Assembly: GCF_003712195.1 (NCBI RefSeq)
Contig: NZ_RDSD01000001.1
Span: 372,001-436,000 of the forward strand
Direction: 5' to 3'
DNA: 64,000 nt
Source of the DNA: Proteiniphilum sp. X52
GTDB lineage: Bacteria; Bacteroidota; Bacteroidia; Bacteroidales; Dysgonomonadaceae
The notes beneath the pieces were generated by a model that did not search any database, had not been told where the DNA came from, and saw nothing but the letters and a program-made list of their open reading frames with translations. The translations under genes were made by a program, and so were the position numbers. Numbering within the stretch: the stretch's first letter is position 1; the number at the start of each line of letters is the position of its first letter. Shown piece after piece: positions 8,004-16,878 of this stretch.

Positions 8004-8252
8004 TGTGATAGATTTATATGTATAATAACCATTATAAAGAGTAGTTTTGTATGAATCTACAAGATATCCTTGACATCCTTCATTCCCACCCCCGGAGCTA
8101 CCTCCACCCCCGGAGGTAGTTGACTGCGCCAATACTTCCACATGCAATTTATTCTCTACTACTCCGTAATCATCCAATGCATGCCTCAGGTTCAGTGTAA
8201 GGGCAAATAGTAAAGTTGCTATGCCCAAAATTGTTAAATAGTTCTTTTTCAT
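7992..8252 (-). CDS. NVEALA-type exported small peptide
   Basis: An 86-residue protein with a signal-like N-terminus (MKKNYLTILGIATLLFALTL), a short spacer, a variant of the NVEALA motif (HVEVLA, residues 37-42), a Gly/Ser-rich linker (residues 44-57) and a Cys-containing tail ending SITKRA. NVEALA-family peptides in Bacteroidales are 70-90 residues, have this order of parts and commonly accompany 6-bladed beta-propeller lipoproteins; their role is not established. The motif here is degenerate, so assignment rests on layout plus context. The gene is first in the minus-strand cluster, about 70 bases below a small CCCGTT/AACGGG stem-loop (8319-8334). Confidence 0.7.
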   Translation of the reverse strand: MKKNYLTILGIATLLFALTLNLRHALDDYGVVENKLHVEVLAQSTTSGGGGSSGGGNEGCQGYLVDSYKTTLYNGYYTYKSITKRA

Positions 8253-8861
8253 TTTATTAATTGTTTAGTTATTAATAATATGGTTAGAATCAATAAATTG
8301 CTTAATAATTACTTTCATCCCGTTTGATAACGGGATTGTCGGAAGATCGACTTTTCATAAAAAGCAAAATCTGTTTTCATGCGGTTATCTTTTTTTGATT
8401 GTTGATTCATCACTCATTATTAGGATAAATATATGATAATCATCCTGTTGTTTCAGTAACTTCTTAATTCTTGTTTCAACGTATCCGTATTATACCACGT
8501 GTACGTGCGTTGGCAGATAGGATAGGGTAATATACTACCACCGCAGACACTCCCAGTATTATGAAATACAAGTAGCGGAAAGAAAAGATAGATGGCCTTT
8601 GTGTTTCCATAAGGAAAAGAATTATGTTTTCATTCTATCGGACCAGCTCGTTTTTGGTTATTACCTATTCTGGTACTATTCGTCTCTCATTGAAATTGTG
8701 ATAAACACTTTTATATCAGTATTTTACTGATAAGATGCAAATATGGGTATTATTTTAAAAAATCAATCACAAATCCCGATAATCCTACAGTGCAGAATTT
8801 CAGGAGTTTTAATAATAACCCCATCATCACTTAAAGGATGGCCACGGTGGCAGATTTTTCA
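8253..8861. other. Gap of about 600 bases upstream of the NVEALA-type gene
   Basis: AT-rich sequence with no gene I can support firmly. It holds a perfect 6-base stem-loop (CCCGTTTGATAACGGG, 8319-8334) and a possible 44-codon minus-strand reading frame (8476-8610). The right part (8611-8861) follows the end of the penicillin-binding protein gene and shows no clear terminator. Confidence 0.5.
8476..8610 (-). CDS. Possible 44-residue membrane peptide
   Basis: ATG at 8610 opens a 44-codon frame beginning METQRPSIFSFRYLYF with a single hydrophobic stretch (IILGVSAVVVYYPIL) and a basic tail. It points the same way as the NVEALA-type cluster, 220 bases upstream of it. A single-pass membrane peptide is possible, but no homologue is recognised, no clear promoter is seen, and an open frame this short occurs by chance. 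It could also be a remnant of a larger gene's start. Confidence 0.25.
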   Translation of the reverse strand: METQRPSIFSFRYLYFIILGVSAVVVYYPILSANARTRGIIRIR

Positions 8862-11258
8862 TTAGTTGAATATGTCGTCAATCCCCTGGCTTTCGATTAC
8901 CGGATCGTTTCGGCGGTAGAAATCGGGAGAATATCGCTGCCTATCATGGCAGGGATCAAAAGCGGCAGGGATATCGAAGACGCCGTCATCGGTGTAATTC
9001 AATTCCTTATCGGAATAGACCTTCTGATAGAAAATACCGTGAATGGGGAGTGCCATACTGGCTCCCTGGCCATAACCCATCTGGTCGAAATGGATAGAGG
9101 GTTCTTCACCTCCCACCCAACAACCTGCTACCAGGCGGGGCGTAAACGACATGAACCAACCATCGGAGTTGTTATTGGTAGTGCCGGTCTTGGCCCCCAT
9201 TTGTCCTTTCAGGTTATAGATGCGGCGTAACCGGCCACCCGTTCCGCCGTCCACGACTCCTTTCAGCATATCAAGCATCTTATAGGAAGTCGATTCACTG
9301 AAGATCTCCTTCATCCGGGGGACGAATGAAGCGACTTCATTTCCATAGGCGTCTTCAATTCGGGTTACCAAAACCGGTTCCACACGGATACCCCTATGGA
9401 TGAAAGCTGAATAAGCGCCCACCATCTCATATACGGAAGCGTCATTTGGTCCTAATGCCAGGGAGACTACCGGGTCGGCAGGTGTCTTTAACCCAAAGGA
9501 TTGGAGCATCCTGGCAAAGGCATAGGGCGAGAATTGGCTCATCAGCCAGGCGGTTACCCAGTTGTCGGAGTTTTGCAACCCCCATTTTATAGATACAAAA
9601 TCACCGCTTGCCGGACGTGTATTTCTCGGTTCCCATGGAATGCCGTTCTCATCCATCAATCTTACCGGCCCGTGGATCATTCCGTCGCAAGGGCTCATCC
9701 CTTCCTCCATTGCCAGCGTGTAGAGATAGGGTTTGATGGTAGAACCGATCTGGCGTTTACCGGTGGCACTGTCATATTTAAAGAATTTGAAGTCAGGGCC
9801 TCCCACATAGGCTTTCACATGTCCCGTCAAGGGATCCATTGCCATGAAGCCGGTCCGCAGGAAATTTTTGTGGTAACGGATGGAATCCCAGGGCGTCATG
9901 AGCGTATCCACTTCCCGGTGTTCCCAGGAAAAGACCTTCATTTCCACCGGTTTCTCCTTGAAGTTACGGATAATCTCCTCTTCGTTGAGGCCGCCTTGTT
10001 TAAGGACTCGGTAACGCTCGCTCTGTCTCACGGACGCCATCATCAGGTTGTCCGCTCTGTCGCTTACCTCACGGGAGTAAGGGGCATAGGCCTTTCCTTT
10101 CTTTTCACGGAAAAACTGACTCTGGAGATAACCTCCCAGGTGCTCTTTCACGGCTGCCTCCGCATGGCGCTGCATCCGGGAATCGAGGGTAGAGTAGATT
10201 TTTAATCCGTCGGTATAAATATTATAGTGAGAACCGTCAGGTTTCTTGTTTTTGTTACACCAGCCGAAAAGCGGGTCTTCTATCCATGCCACCGAATCTT
10301 CCCTGAACTGCTGTCCTTGCCACGATGCGTAATTCTTCCTCTCCGGCTTTCTGGCCATCATTATCCTTGCCAGGTGCTGCCGGTAATAAGGTGCGATAAT
10401 ATCGACGTGGTCCGAACGGTTGAAATCGAGCCGAATGGGAAGCTGTTTCAAAGAGTCAGCTTCCTGTTTAGTGAGGTGGCCGGCTTTCTGCATCTGGGTG
10501 ATCACCACATTCCGGCGGTTCCGGGTTACTTCCGGACGACGTTGGGGATTATAGAGGGAAGAGTTTTTAAGCATCCCAATCAACATGGCCGCTTCTTCAA
10601 TACCCAGCTCTTTGGGTGTTTTGTTGAAATAGGTACGGGCGGCAGATTCAATTCCTACCGCGTTGTAGTTGAAATCATACTTGTTCAGATAGAGGTTAAT
10701 GATTTCGTCTTTTGAGTAAAAGCGTTCCAATTTGGCTGCAATTACCCATTCCACCGGTTTCTGGAAAACACGTTCTATTTTATTATTCGCCCTTGGTGAA
10801 TAGAGTAGTTTCGCCAACTGCTGGGTGATGGTACTACCGCCTCCACTCTCTTCCCTGCTGAGGATAAGTGTCTTGAATATGACCCTTCCCAGACCGATGA
10901 TATCGATGCCGGAATGAGAATAAAAGCGTATATCTTCCGTGGCGACCAGCGCGTTGATGAGATGGGGAGATAGATCGGAGTAATCCACGAATATGCGGTT
11001 ATCATCACTTTGGGAGTAGGTGAAAAGCAATTCATTATCGGTGGAGATTACCTGAGAGGCATATTTGTCGATCGGGTTTTCCAGTTGTTCAATTTTGGGA
11101 ATATAGCCTATGAGTCCCGCGGAAATGAGCAGGAAAAAAAGGATAACGCCTCCCGCCATGATACCGAAAATGCTCCATATGGCTTTGATGATGCCATTCT
11201 TTTGTGATATATCCTTTGTTTTCGGGCTTTTCTTCCGACCCTTTGTTTGTTTACCCAT
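8862..11258 (-). CDS. mrcA: Class A penicillin-binding protein (PBP1A family)
   Basis: Bifunctional peptidoglycan synthase of 798 residues, anchored in the inner membrane by one segment (about 25-53). The glycosyltransferase (GT51) domain shows the catalytic glutamate in ATEDIRFYSHSGID (E108) and the donor-site motif GGGSTITQQLAK (139-150). The transpeptidase domain shows the acylated serine in GSTIK (S506), the SDN motif in NSDNW, and KTGT (K690). All key residues are intact and the length is normal. It stands alone: no neighbour is functionally linked. Candidate -7 boxes TACTTTTG lie at 11314-11307 and 11387-11380 on the minus strand, the nearer one about 48 bases above the start. The symbol follows the usual naming; pbpF or ponA would be equally fair. 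Confidence 0.95.
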   Translation of the reverse strand: MGKQTKGRKKSPKTKDISQKNGIIKAIWSIFGIMAGGVILFFLLISAGLIGYIPKIEQLENPIDKYASQVISTDNELLFTYSQSDDNRIFVDYSDLSPHLINALVATEDIRFYSHSGIDIIGLGRVIFKTLILSREESGGGSTITQQLAKLLYSPRANNKIERVFQKPVEWVIAAKLERFYSKDEIINLYLNKYDFNYNAVGIESAARTYFNKTPKELGIEEAAMLIGMLKNSSLYNPQRRPEVTRNRRNVVITQMQKAGHLTKQEADSLKQLPIRLDFNRSDHVDIIAPYYRQHLARIMMARKPERKNYASWQGQQFREDSVAWIEDPLFGWCNKNKKPDGSHYNIYTDGLKIYSTLDSRMQRHAEAAVKEHLGGYLQSQFFREKKGKAYAPYSREVSDRADNLMMASVRQSERYRVLKQGGLNEEEIIRNFKEKPVEMKVFSWEHREVDTLMTPWDSIRYHKNFLRTGFMAMDPLTGHVKAYVGGPDFKFFKYDSATGKRQIGSTIKPYLYTLAMEEGMSPCDGMIHGPVRLMDENGIPWEPRNTRPASGDFVSIKWGLQNSDNWVTAWLMSQFSPYAFARMLQSFGLKTPADPVVSLALGPNDASVYEMVGAYSAFIHRGIRVEPVLVTRIEDAYGNEVASFVPRMKEIFSESTSYKMLDMLKGVVDGGTGGRLRRIYNLKGQMGAKTGTTNNNSDGWFMSFTPRLVAGCWVGGEEPSIHFDQMGYGQGASMALPIHGIFYQKVYSDKELNYTDDGVFDIPAAFDPCHDRQRYSPDFYRRNDPVIESQGIDDIFN

Positions 11259-11306
11259 ACCTTATCTTATTCTCCCGTATGATTTATAGATGCTGAAAGA
11301 TTGCGA

Positions 11307-11314
11307 CAAAAGTA
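11307..11314 (-). promoter_or_regulatory. -7 box candidate for the penicillin-binding protein gene
   Basis: TACTTTTG on the minus strand fits TAnnTTTG and sits 48 bases above the start codon. No TTTG is found at the right distance upstream. A second identical box lies at 11380-11387, so which one is used is unclear. Confidence 0.4.
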
Positions 11315-11538
11315 ATGAATGTTGAGCGGCAAGGTGAAAATAGATTTTCAGACTTGGCCGAAACGCATCTTACATTCTACAAAAGTACACAAAAGCATTG
11401 GAAACAAGAAGGGAGATCTATTAAAAATAGTTTCAAACGCTTTTCAGTGCTATGCAACCTCACTGTCAGACCGGGGAGTGGGATCCGCCCCGGCTTTCGG
11501 AAGGGAGAATCGGGCGGTTCGTTCACAGGAAAATATCG

Positions 11539-13248
11539 TCAGAAGCGGAAGGTGAATCCACCGGATGCATTGAGTCCCTGTGCCGGATAACCGTACCAGA
11601 TATCATATTTCTGAGAGAGCAGATTATTTACCCTCAGGTTGATCGAAAAGGCATCGTTGATCTGGTAGAGGGCGCCCGCATTGAGGTCGTTGATATTGTC
11701 CATTTGCCTGTTTGAGCCATCGTAGTATGACCATCGGTCTCCGGCAAAGTAATAATTGGCTGTAAGTTTCAGGAAACCGGTAAGGGTGAATGCGGCACGA
11801 AGGTCAGCTTCAAAACCGGGTTTGTTATAAGCTTTGGGGTCTTTGACCTGCGTCTCATCTATAGTGACATAGTCCAGATTATAAAAATTCTTTTTCAGAC
11901 GCAACGAAATGTCGAGGGGAGCCCAGATATTGCTTTGGATCATTCCGCCAATATGAGCATGGGACAAATCGCCATATACAGGCCTGAGCACCTCTTTATG
12001 GGCCCCCGGCACACCTCCGTCGATCACATCCCGGCCGTTCAGTATCAGGAAATGCTCATCATCAGTTTTTTTGAATCCACCGAAGATATCGAACCGGAAT
12101 CCGCTGACTTCGCCGATCTTTGCCCCGGCATCCATATCCACGATGGAGTAGGAGGGATTCACATTCCCATAAGGACGAATGTATCTCGATTCCTGTACCA
12201 TGTCGAGGAAAGTGTTATTGCTGAAACCACCGTGGATATTCGCATACAGCGATGAGTGCTCGGTTACCGCCCATTGGGCCTTTACGTTGGGAGCAACCCG
12301 GGCCTTTGTGCCGTTGGAGTTCTGGAATAATATCTCTGCCCCTAGTTTGGCAAAACTGCTTGAACTTCCGAACGTGACATAAGGAGCCGCGTTTATCAGG
12401 TAGTAATTATTGATGTCATTATTGTAAAATGTTGTAAAAATCTTTCCATCGACACCTAATTTACTTTGTGCGTCGCCGAAAGGTTTATCGAATCCCACCA
12501 TGGCGTTTATCTCATTTCCCTTTATCCCTTCCTGGTCGAGAAGTCCGTCGAATTTTGTGGAGAAGTTGCGGAGATGCACATATCCCCTGTAATTCAACAG
12601 ATCCGTCTCGCGCGACGCGACGCCGACTTTAGCGTCCAACACTCCCAGGCGTTGGTTTTCATCCTCATAGAAAGCCGGGTTGCCGAATCTGTTTCCGTAG
12701 TAGTTGAACAGTGAATGAAGGTAGGAGAGCTCCATATTGATCGTGAGCGCATCGGCCCGGTGCTGATAGCCCAAACCACCTTTATTGTCCATGAAAAAGG
12801 CTTTGTTGGTCTCCGCTTCCACATTTTGCACATATTTTATCTCTCCGTTTGAGGAATTGTGCAGAAAGGAGAAAGTGAGACTGTTCTTGTCATCTTCCAG
12901 GAGACGGTAACCAAATGCCCCATCCAGATTGGCATAATTCCCCGCGTTGAAGGAAAGATACCCCTTTTTCAGGCTGTAAGGAATCTCCGTCATGATACTT
13001 CCCGGCCGGGGTAAGGCTATTTCCAAGGGGGGAGTGGTACGGCCTGCCCAGGTGGAGTAATTGGTATTGGCTTTCTGAACGGAAGGTTCACGGAGGGCCG
13101 GCAGCGAATGGATCTTGTCGGCATCCAGCAGGGTAGGGTTGAAATCCCGTTCCAACTCCATCTGACGCCTCAGCAGAGAATCTGCTGTCTGGGCAAAACT
13201 TCCGGCGGACAACGCCAATGCTGCTATTACGATATATATTTTCTTCAT
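11539..13248 (-). CDS. Outer-membrane beta-barrel protein, TonB-dependent-receptor-like without plug
   Basis: A 569-residue protein with signal peptide MKKIYIVIAALALSAGSFA followed, from about residue 100, by alternating amphipathic strands to a C-terminal phenylalanine (GGFTFRF), the usual signature of an outer-membrane barrel. The last third (FSINLRVNNLLSQKYDIWYG) is very like the end of TonB-dependent receptors, but no plug or TonB box is visible before the barrel. Substrate is unknown. It starts 107 bases downstream of the large TPR gene on the same strand, with no terminator evident, so the pair is probably one operon and the TPR protein may be its periplasmic partner. A role in transport or envelope assembly is inference. 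Confidence 0.75.
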   Translation of the reverse strand: MKKIYIVIAALALSAGSFAQTADSLLRRQMELERDFNPTLLDADKIHSLPALREPSVQKANTNYSTWAGRTTPPLEIALPRPGSIMTEIPYSLKKGYLSFNAGNYANLDGAFGYRLLEDDKNSLTFSFLHNSSNGEIKYVQNVEAETNKAFFMDNKGGLGYQHRADALTINMELSYLHSLFNYYGNRFGNPAFYEDENQRLGVLDAKVGVASRETDLLNYRGYVHLRNFSTKFDGLLDQEGIKGNEINAMVGFDKPFGDAQSKLGVDGKIFTTFYNNDINNYYLINAAPYVTFGSSSSFAKLGAEILFQNSNGTKARVAPNVKAQWAVTEHSSLYANIHGGFSNNTFLDMVQESRYIRPYGNVNPSYSIVDMDAGAKIGEVSGFRFDIFGGFKKTDDEHFLILNGRDVIDGGVPGAHKEVLRPVYGDLSHAHIGGMIQSNIWAPLDISLRLKKNFYNLDYVTIDETQVKDPKAYNKPGFEADLRAAFTLTGFLKLTANYYFAGDRWSYYDGSNRQMDNINDLNAGALYQINDAFSINLRVNNLLSQKYDIWYGYPAQGLNASGGFTFRF

Positions 13249-13260
13249 ACGGATATAAAT

Positions 13261-13300
13261 TTGTCAATGTGCTAATTTGCGAATGTGCCAATTATAGAAG
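13261..13300. repeat. Short AATGTGCC-type degenerate repeat
   Basis: Two to three copies of an AATGTGC-like unit (CAATGTGCTAATTTGCG, GAATGTGCCAAT) between the barrel and TPR genes, followed by AAAAGTGAAAAATTAGG, a unit resembling the repeats at 24.3 and 30.9 kb. Confidence 0.5.
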
Positions 13301-13355
13301 TGAAAAACTAAAAGTGAAAAATTAGGAATATCAAATCATTAAATCATTACATCAA

Positions 13356-16346
13356 CTACTTATTAAGTCTCTGATTGATCATTTGTTGGATATCGGCCTC
13401 ATCTCCTTTATAGTTGGATTTCAGACTTTCCAGGTATTGGCGTGCCTGGAATTCATCGCCTTTGGCAAGATAGGTGTCCGACAGGATAATAAGTGCCCGC
13501 GCCATCCAGTACTGGTGTGGGGTGCCTTTTCGCATGAACTCTTTGACCTGAGCTTCGGCACGATCATATGACTTCCACCGGTAATAGGTGTCGGCAAGGA
13601 TGAACTGTGCTTCCGCCCCGTAGATACTGCGGGTATCATTGGCCACGAACTGGAAATCGGCCATGGCGTTATCCGTTTCATTGACTTGCTGGTACGCTTT
13701 TCCTCTCAAATATCTGGCTTCTGTGATCGTTTCGGGTGAGAGATTATTATTGGAGAGCAAGTCGGTAGCTGCTCTGGCTGCTTCGTGATAACTGCCCAGT
13801 TGCGATTGTGACCGCACAACTCCCATTTGTCCCAACTGCCGGTTGGTGGCATTACGGGCTGAATGAGCCAATCGGGAATAATCGGCAAGCGCCTGGCGGA
13901 AGTTTCCGTTTGCATATTCAGTCCGCGCGGTATAGATCAACGCGTTGTCGAGGAATTTTAGATTGCCGGCGTCGATCACCTTCCGGAAATGCGATAGTGC
14001 CAAATCCTGCTTTTTCCTTTCGTCGGCAATCACTCCGAGATAATAATGGGCATCGCTGTGATATGCTCCATTGGGATAAGATTGGATATATTTTGTCATG
14101 GCCGCCTCGGCATCCGCCCGTTCGCCACGCATATATACACTTTCGGCTGCCAGATAGGTAAGCGAATCCTGTCGTGATGGGGTGATACGCATACCTCCCG
14201 GCAAAGAGTTGGCATATTTTACATAGCTGTCGATATCGTTCATGTCACGATAGACTGTTTCTAACGAGATTAGCGCATTACGCGCATCGTCTGAACCGGG
14301 AAAATGGGCAATCACGTTCTTGTATGCAGCGATACTCTGTTGATAATTACCGATATTGTAGTACAATTGCCCTAATTGGACCCCTCCCTGACTGGCGAGG
14401 GGACTTTTCGGGAAATCATTCACCAGTCGTTGCAGTACCGCGATGGCTTCATTCTCTCTGTTGAGCATCGTGAGTGCGCGACTTTTCTCATAAAGGGCAT
14501 CATCAAAATATTGTGAATTGGGATAGGTGCGCATCAGATTGTCCAATGCCGTGATCTTTCCCTGGTAGTTGCGTTGCAGTCCCATCACAAATGCCCGTTG
14601 ATAGGCGGCATAATCGGCAGAGGATGGGTTGATGTCGGTTGCCTGTGCGTAATAGCGTTCTGCCTCGCTAAAACTGCGGTTAAAGTAGTAGCTGTCGCCT
14701 ATGCGGTTCAGTGCGTCGGCGTATTCCGGCCGATTCCTGGTTTTTTCCGCCGCGATGTATTGCTGAAAAGCATTGACGGCCTGATTATATTGCTGTTGTT
14801 TGAAGAGCGCATACCCCAGATTGTACCATCCCAGAGAGTGATTCTCGTCTGCAGGGGCGGCGTTTTGGGTGAATTGCCGGAAATCATTGGCTGCATTGCT
14901 GTAGTTCCCCATCCGGTAATATGCTTCACCCCGCCAGAAATAGGCGTTATTGCGGGCTTTGGCATCCTGATTGCCCAGACTGATGCTATTGTTAAAATGC
15001 TGTACTGCCTCGTTCATGTTACCGTTGATAAAGGCCTGGGCTCCCAACTGGAAAAGGACCATCTGTTTCGCCTCCAGTATCCGGCGTCCGGGGTTACTGA
15101 TACGGTTGATCGCGTTCAGGGCAGCATTGTAATCTTTGGTAGTCAGGAAAGTCTCAGCCAAAATGTCGTTTACCTGGTCTTTATAGGGCGAATTGGGAAA
15201 TTCCCTGAGAAAGTTCTCGAACAGGGTGATGGATTCGCTGAAGACGGAGAAATTGGTCTCGTGGGCCAGTAAAGCGTAGTTGAACAGGGCCGTTTCACGT
15301 ACCTGTGGGTTGAAATTGCCGCGGGACGCCGCCTCAAAAGCCATTTGGGCCGCTTGTTTCTGATTCAGCCGTAAATAAGTTTGCCCCAGTTGCAATTGTG
15401 CGTTCTGAGTGAGTTCATCGGCTTCTCCCACCGCCTGCTGGAACATCTCTACTGCCCTGCTGTAATTGCCTGTTTCGAAATAGGATAATCCCAGGAAGTA
15501 AGCATCCCCTCTAAGCGGCTTGTCCACGCCGGCAAGGTACTTCTCGTAATGGGGTACTGCCCTGGAGGCTTGTCCCAGCCTGTAATAACCGTTCCCCAGA
15601 ACTCTGTATGCCTCGGTAAGATGTTCACTCGAGGGATATCTGCTTACGAAAGCCTCCGACAACCTGACGGCTTCCTCGACCTTGCCATCGAAGAAAGTAG
15701 CCTGAGCTTTATAAAATGCTACTTCCTCACTGTATTCGGGATGATTTTGTAATCGTTCAAAACGGCGCAACGCCTCCGCATAGTTTCCGTTGGAATATTC
15801 GATGTAACCCAGATAAAAAGTGGCCGCATCCCGGTATTGGCTACTGTTTTGTGAGAGTAGTCCGAAAAGACGGCTGGCATCTTGTTTATTTCCCAATTGC
15901 AATTGGGTATAAGCCGAACGGAAACTGTAATCTTCCTGTTCCGACAGGGTGAGATAATCGAGGTCCGCTTGATTGAACCGCTCTCCTGCTGCATGCCACT
16001 CTTTCTTATCGAAATAGTATGAGCCGATCAGGAAATTGACCTGATGGCGGTGGATGGTTTCAGGATGTGTGTCGAGAAACGCTTCCAGGATATTCCCACT
16101 GTTATTGCTGCCGCGATAGAATGAGGACAGAGCCCTCATGTAGGCGGCCTCCTCTTTCAAATAAGCATCGTCGCTTCCGGCAACGAATTTTCCCAGCAAT
16201 TGTTCCGCGCCTTCCCAATTCCCTTCAAGGAACATCTCTTTCCCACGGTTGAACAGTTGCTCGGGCTGAGCATGGTATACCGTTTTTTGCGCTATGGAAA
16301 CCTGTGCTATAAAGGCAAGGGTAAACAGTAAAATGATTTTCTTCAT
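13356..16346 (-). CDS. Large periplasmic tetratricopeptide-repeat protein (996 residues)
   Basis: Signal peptide MKKIILLFTLAFIAQVSIAQ is followed by a continuous array of TPR and Sel1/YbgF-like helical repeats across nearly the whole 996 residues, for example LFNRGKEMFLEGNWEGAEQL, YFLGLSYFETGNYSRAVEMF, and AYYRMGNYSNAANDFRQF. Such long TPR proteins act as scaffolds. The barrel gene directly downstream suggests a complex at the outer membrane. I recall this TPR-barrel order from other Bacteroidales, but no specific function is established to my knowledge. The start is chosen for the signal peptide. The gene is immediately preceded (8 bases) on the same strand by the broken toxin remnant, which has no evident connection. 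Confidence 0.8.
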   Translation of the reverse strand: MKKIILLFTLAFIAQVSIAQKTVYHAQPEQLFNRGKEMFLEGNWEGAEQLLGKFVAGSDDAYLKEEAAYMRALSSFYRGSNNSGNILEAFLDTHPETIHRHQVNFLIGSYYFDKKEWHAAGERFNQADLDYLTLSEQEDYSFRSAYTQLQLGNKQDASRLFGLLSQNSSQYRDAATFYLGYIEYSNGNYAEALRRFERLQNHPEYSEEVAFYKAQATFFDGKVEEAVRLSEAFVSRYPSSEHLTEAYRVLGNGYYRLGQASRAVPHYEKYLAGVDKPLRGDAYFLGLSYFETGNYSRAVEMFQQAVGEADELTQNAQLQLGQTYLRLNQKQAAQMAFEAASRGNFNPQVRETALFNYALLAHETNFSVFSESITLFENFLREFPNSPYKDQVNDILAETFLTTKDYNAALNAINRISNPGRRILEAKQMVLFQLGAQAFINGNMNEAVQHFNNSISLGNQDAKARNNAYFWRGEAYYRMGNYSNAANDFRQFTQNAAPADENHSLGWYNLGYALFKQQQYNQAVNAFQQYIAAEKTRNRPEYADALNRIGDSYYFNRSFSEAERYYAQATDINPSSADYAAYQRAFVMGLQRNYQGKITALDNLMRTYPNSQYFDDALYEKSRALTMLNRENEAIAVLQRLVNDFPKSPLASQGGVQLGQLYYNIGNYQQSIAAYKNVIAHFPGSDDARNALISLETVYRDMNDIDSYVKYANSLPGGMRITPSRQDSLTYLAAESVYMRGERADAEAAMTKYIQSYPNGAYHSDAHYYLGVIADERKKQDLALSHFRKVIDAGNLKFLDNALIYTARTEYANGNFRQALADYSRLAHSARNATNRQLGQMGVVRSQSQLGSYHEAARAATDLLSNNNLSPETITEARYLRGKAYQQVNETDNAMADFQFVANDTRSIYGAEAQFILADTYYRWKSYDRAEAQVKEFMRKGTPHQYWMARALIILSDTYLAKGDEFQARQYLESLKSNYKGDEADIQQMINQRLNK

Positions 16347-16354
16347 ATTTTAGA

Positions 16355-16669
16355 TTATTTATTCTCACTTGATAACTTTAATAATTTTTGTGGGTTTTGC
16401 CGGTTATCCCAAAATGCCATAATAAGAATTCGGGAGCCTTCAATTTTGTATAAAATGCTATAATGTTTAATAGGCAAAATTCTAATATCGTTAAAATCTG
16501 TCTTTCTCCCGCTAAAAGGTGAACTTTTCAACAAAAAAGTACGTTCTTTTATTGCTATATTCAACTTTATAGAATATTCATTACTCTTGTTTCGATTATT
16601 CCAATACCGAAAAACAAGATTACGTTGTAAAATGGCTGTCTATGTCCAAAAAACTTTTAATGAAGCCAT
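16355..16669 (-). pseudogene. RelE/ParE-family toxin interrupted by an in-frame TAG
   Basis: From an ATG at 16669-16667, overlapping the last codons of the antitoxin gene, the frame reads MASLKVFWT, then TAG (16642-16640), then TAILQRNLVFRYWNNRNKSN and on without further stops to SSENK at 16355. Ignoring the TAG, the product would be about 104 residues with the family's usual features: an early WT..A segment, YWNNRN, SSPFSGRKTDF, HYSILYKIEG and the closing FWDNRQNPQKL. ParE-family toxins block growth by acting on gyrase or mRNA. The amber codon falls at the tenth codon, so a normal start cannot give full-length toxin; re-initiation at a TTG (16564) would lack the first third. I read this as a toxin inactivated by one base change. 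Confidence 0.8.
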
Positions 16670-16878
16670 GCTTTGTCTATCTCTTCCAATTCTTCTTCCG
16701 AAACGATATTACCGTATGCAACATCCTTTTCACTCATTATCAACATCTCTTTTTGTTCCGAAGAAAGGTTTATGATATTTTCTTCGGATTGGGATATGTT
16801 GATAAGCTGTAAATCGGCAAGACTGCGAAGTAGCTCTTCCGCTTTTGGATTTATAATATCTATTTTAACTGTTTTCAT
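16657..16878 (-). CDS. Antitoxin of a ParE-type toxin-antitoxin pair
   Basis: A 73-residue acidic protein (MKTVKIDIINPKAEELLRSL ... EEELEEIDKAWLH). The position directly before, and overlapping, a ParE-like toxin frame and the C-terminal pattern (EKDVAYGNIVSEEELEE then DKAW) match antitoxins that pair with these toxins in Bacteroidota. The antitoxin binds and neutralises the toxin and may repress the operon. Its ATG overlaps the NUDIX stop codon (ATGA), so translation is probably coupled. Because the partner toxin carries a nonsense codon, the antitoxin may now have no target, although it could still act on related toxins such as the one at 35.9 kb; that is speculation. Confidence 0.7.
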   Translation of the reverse strand: MKTVKIDIINPKAEELLRSLADLQLINISQSEENIINLSSEQKEMLIMSEKDVAYGNIVSEEELEEIDKAWLH

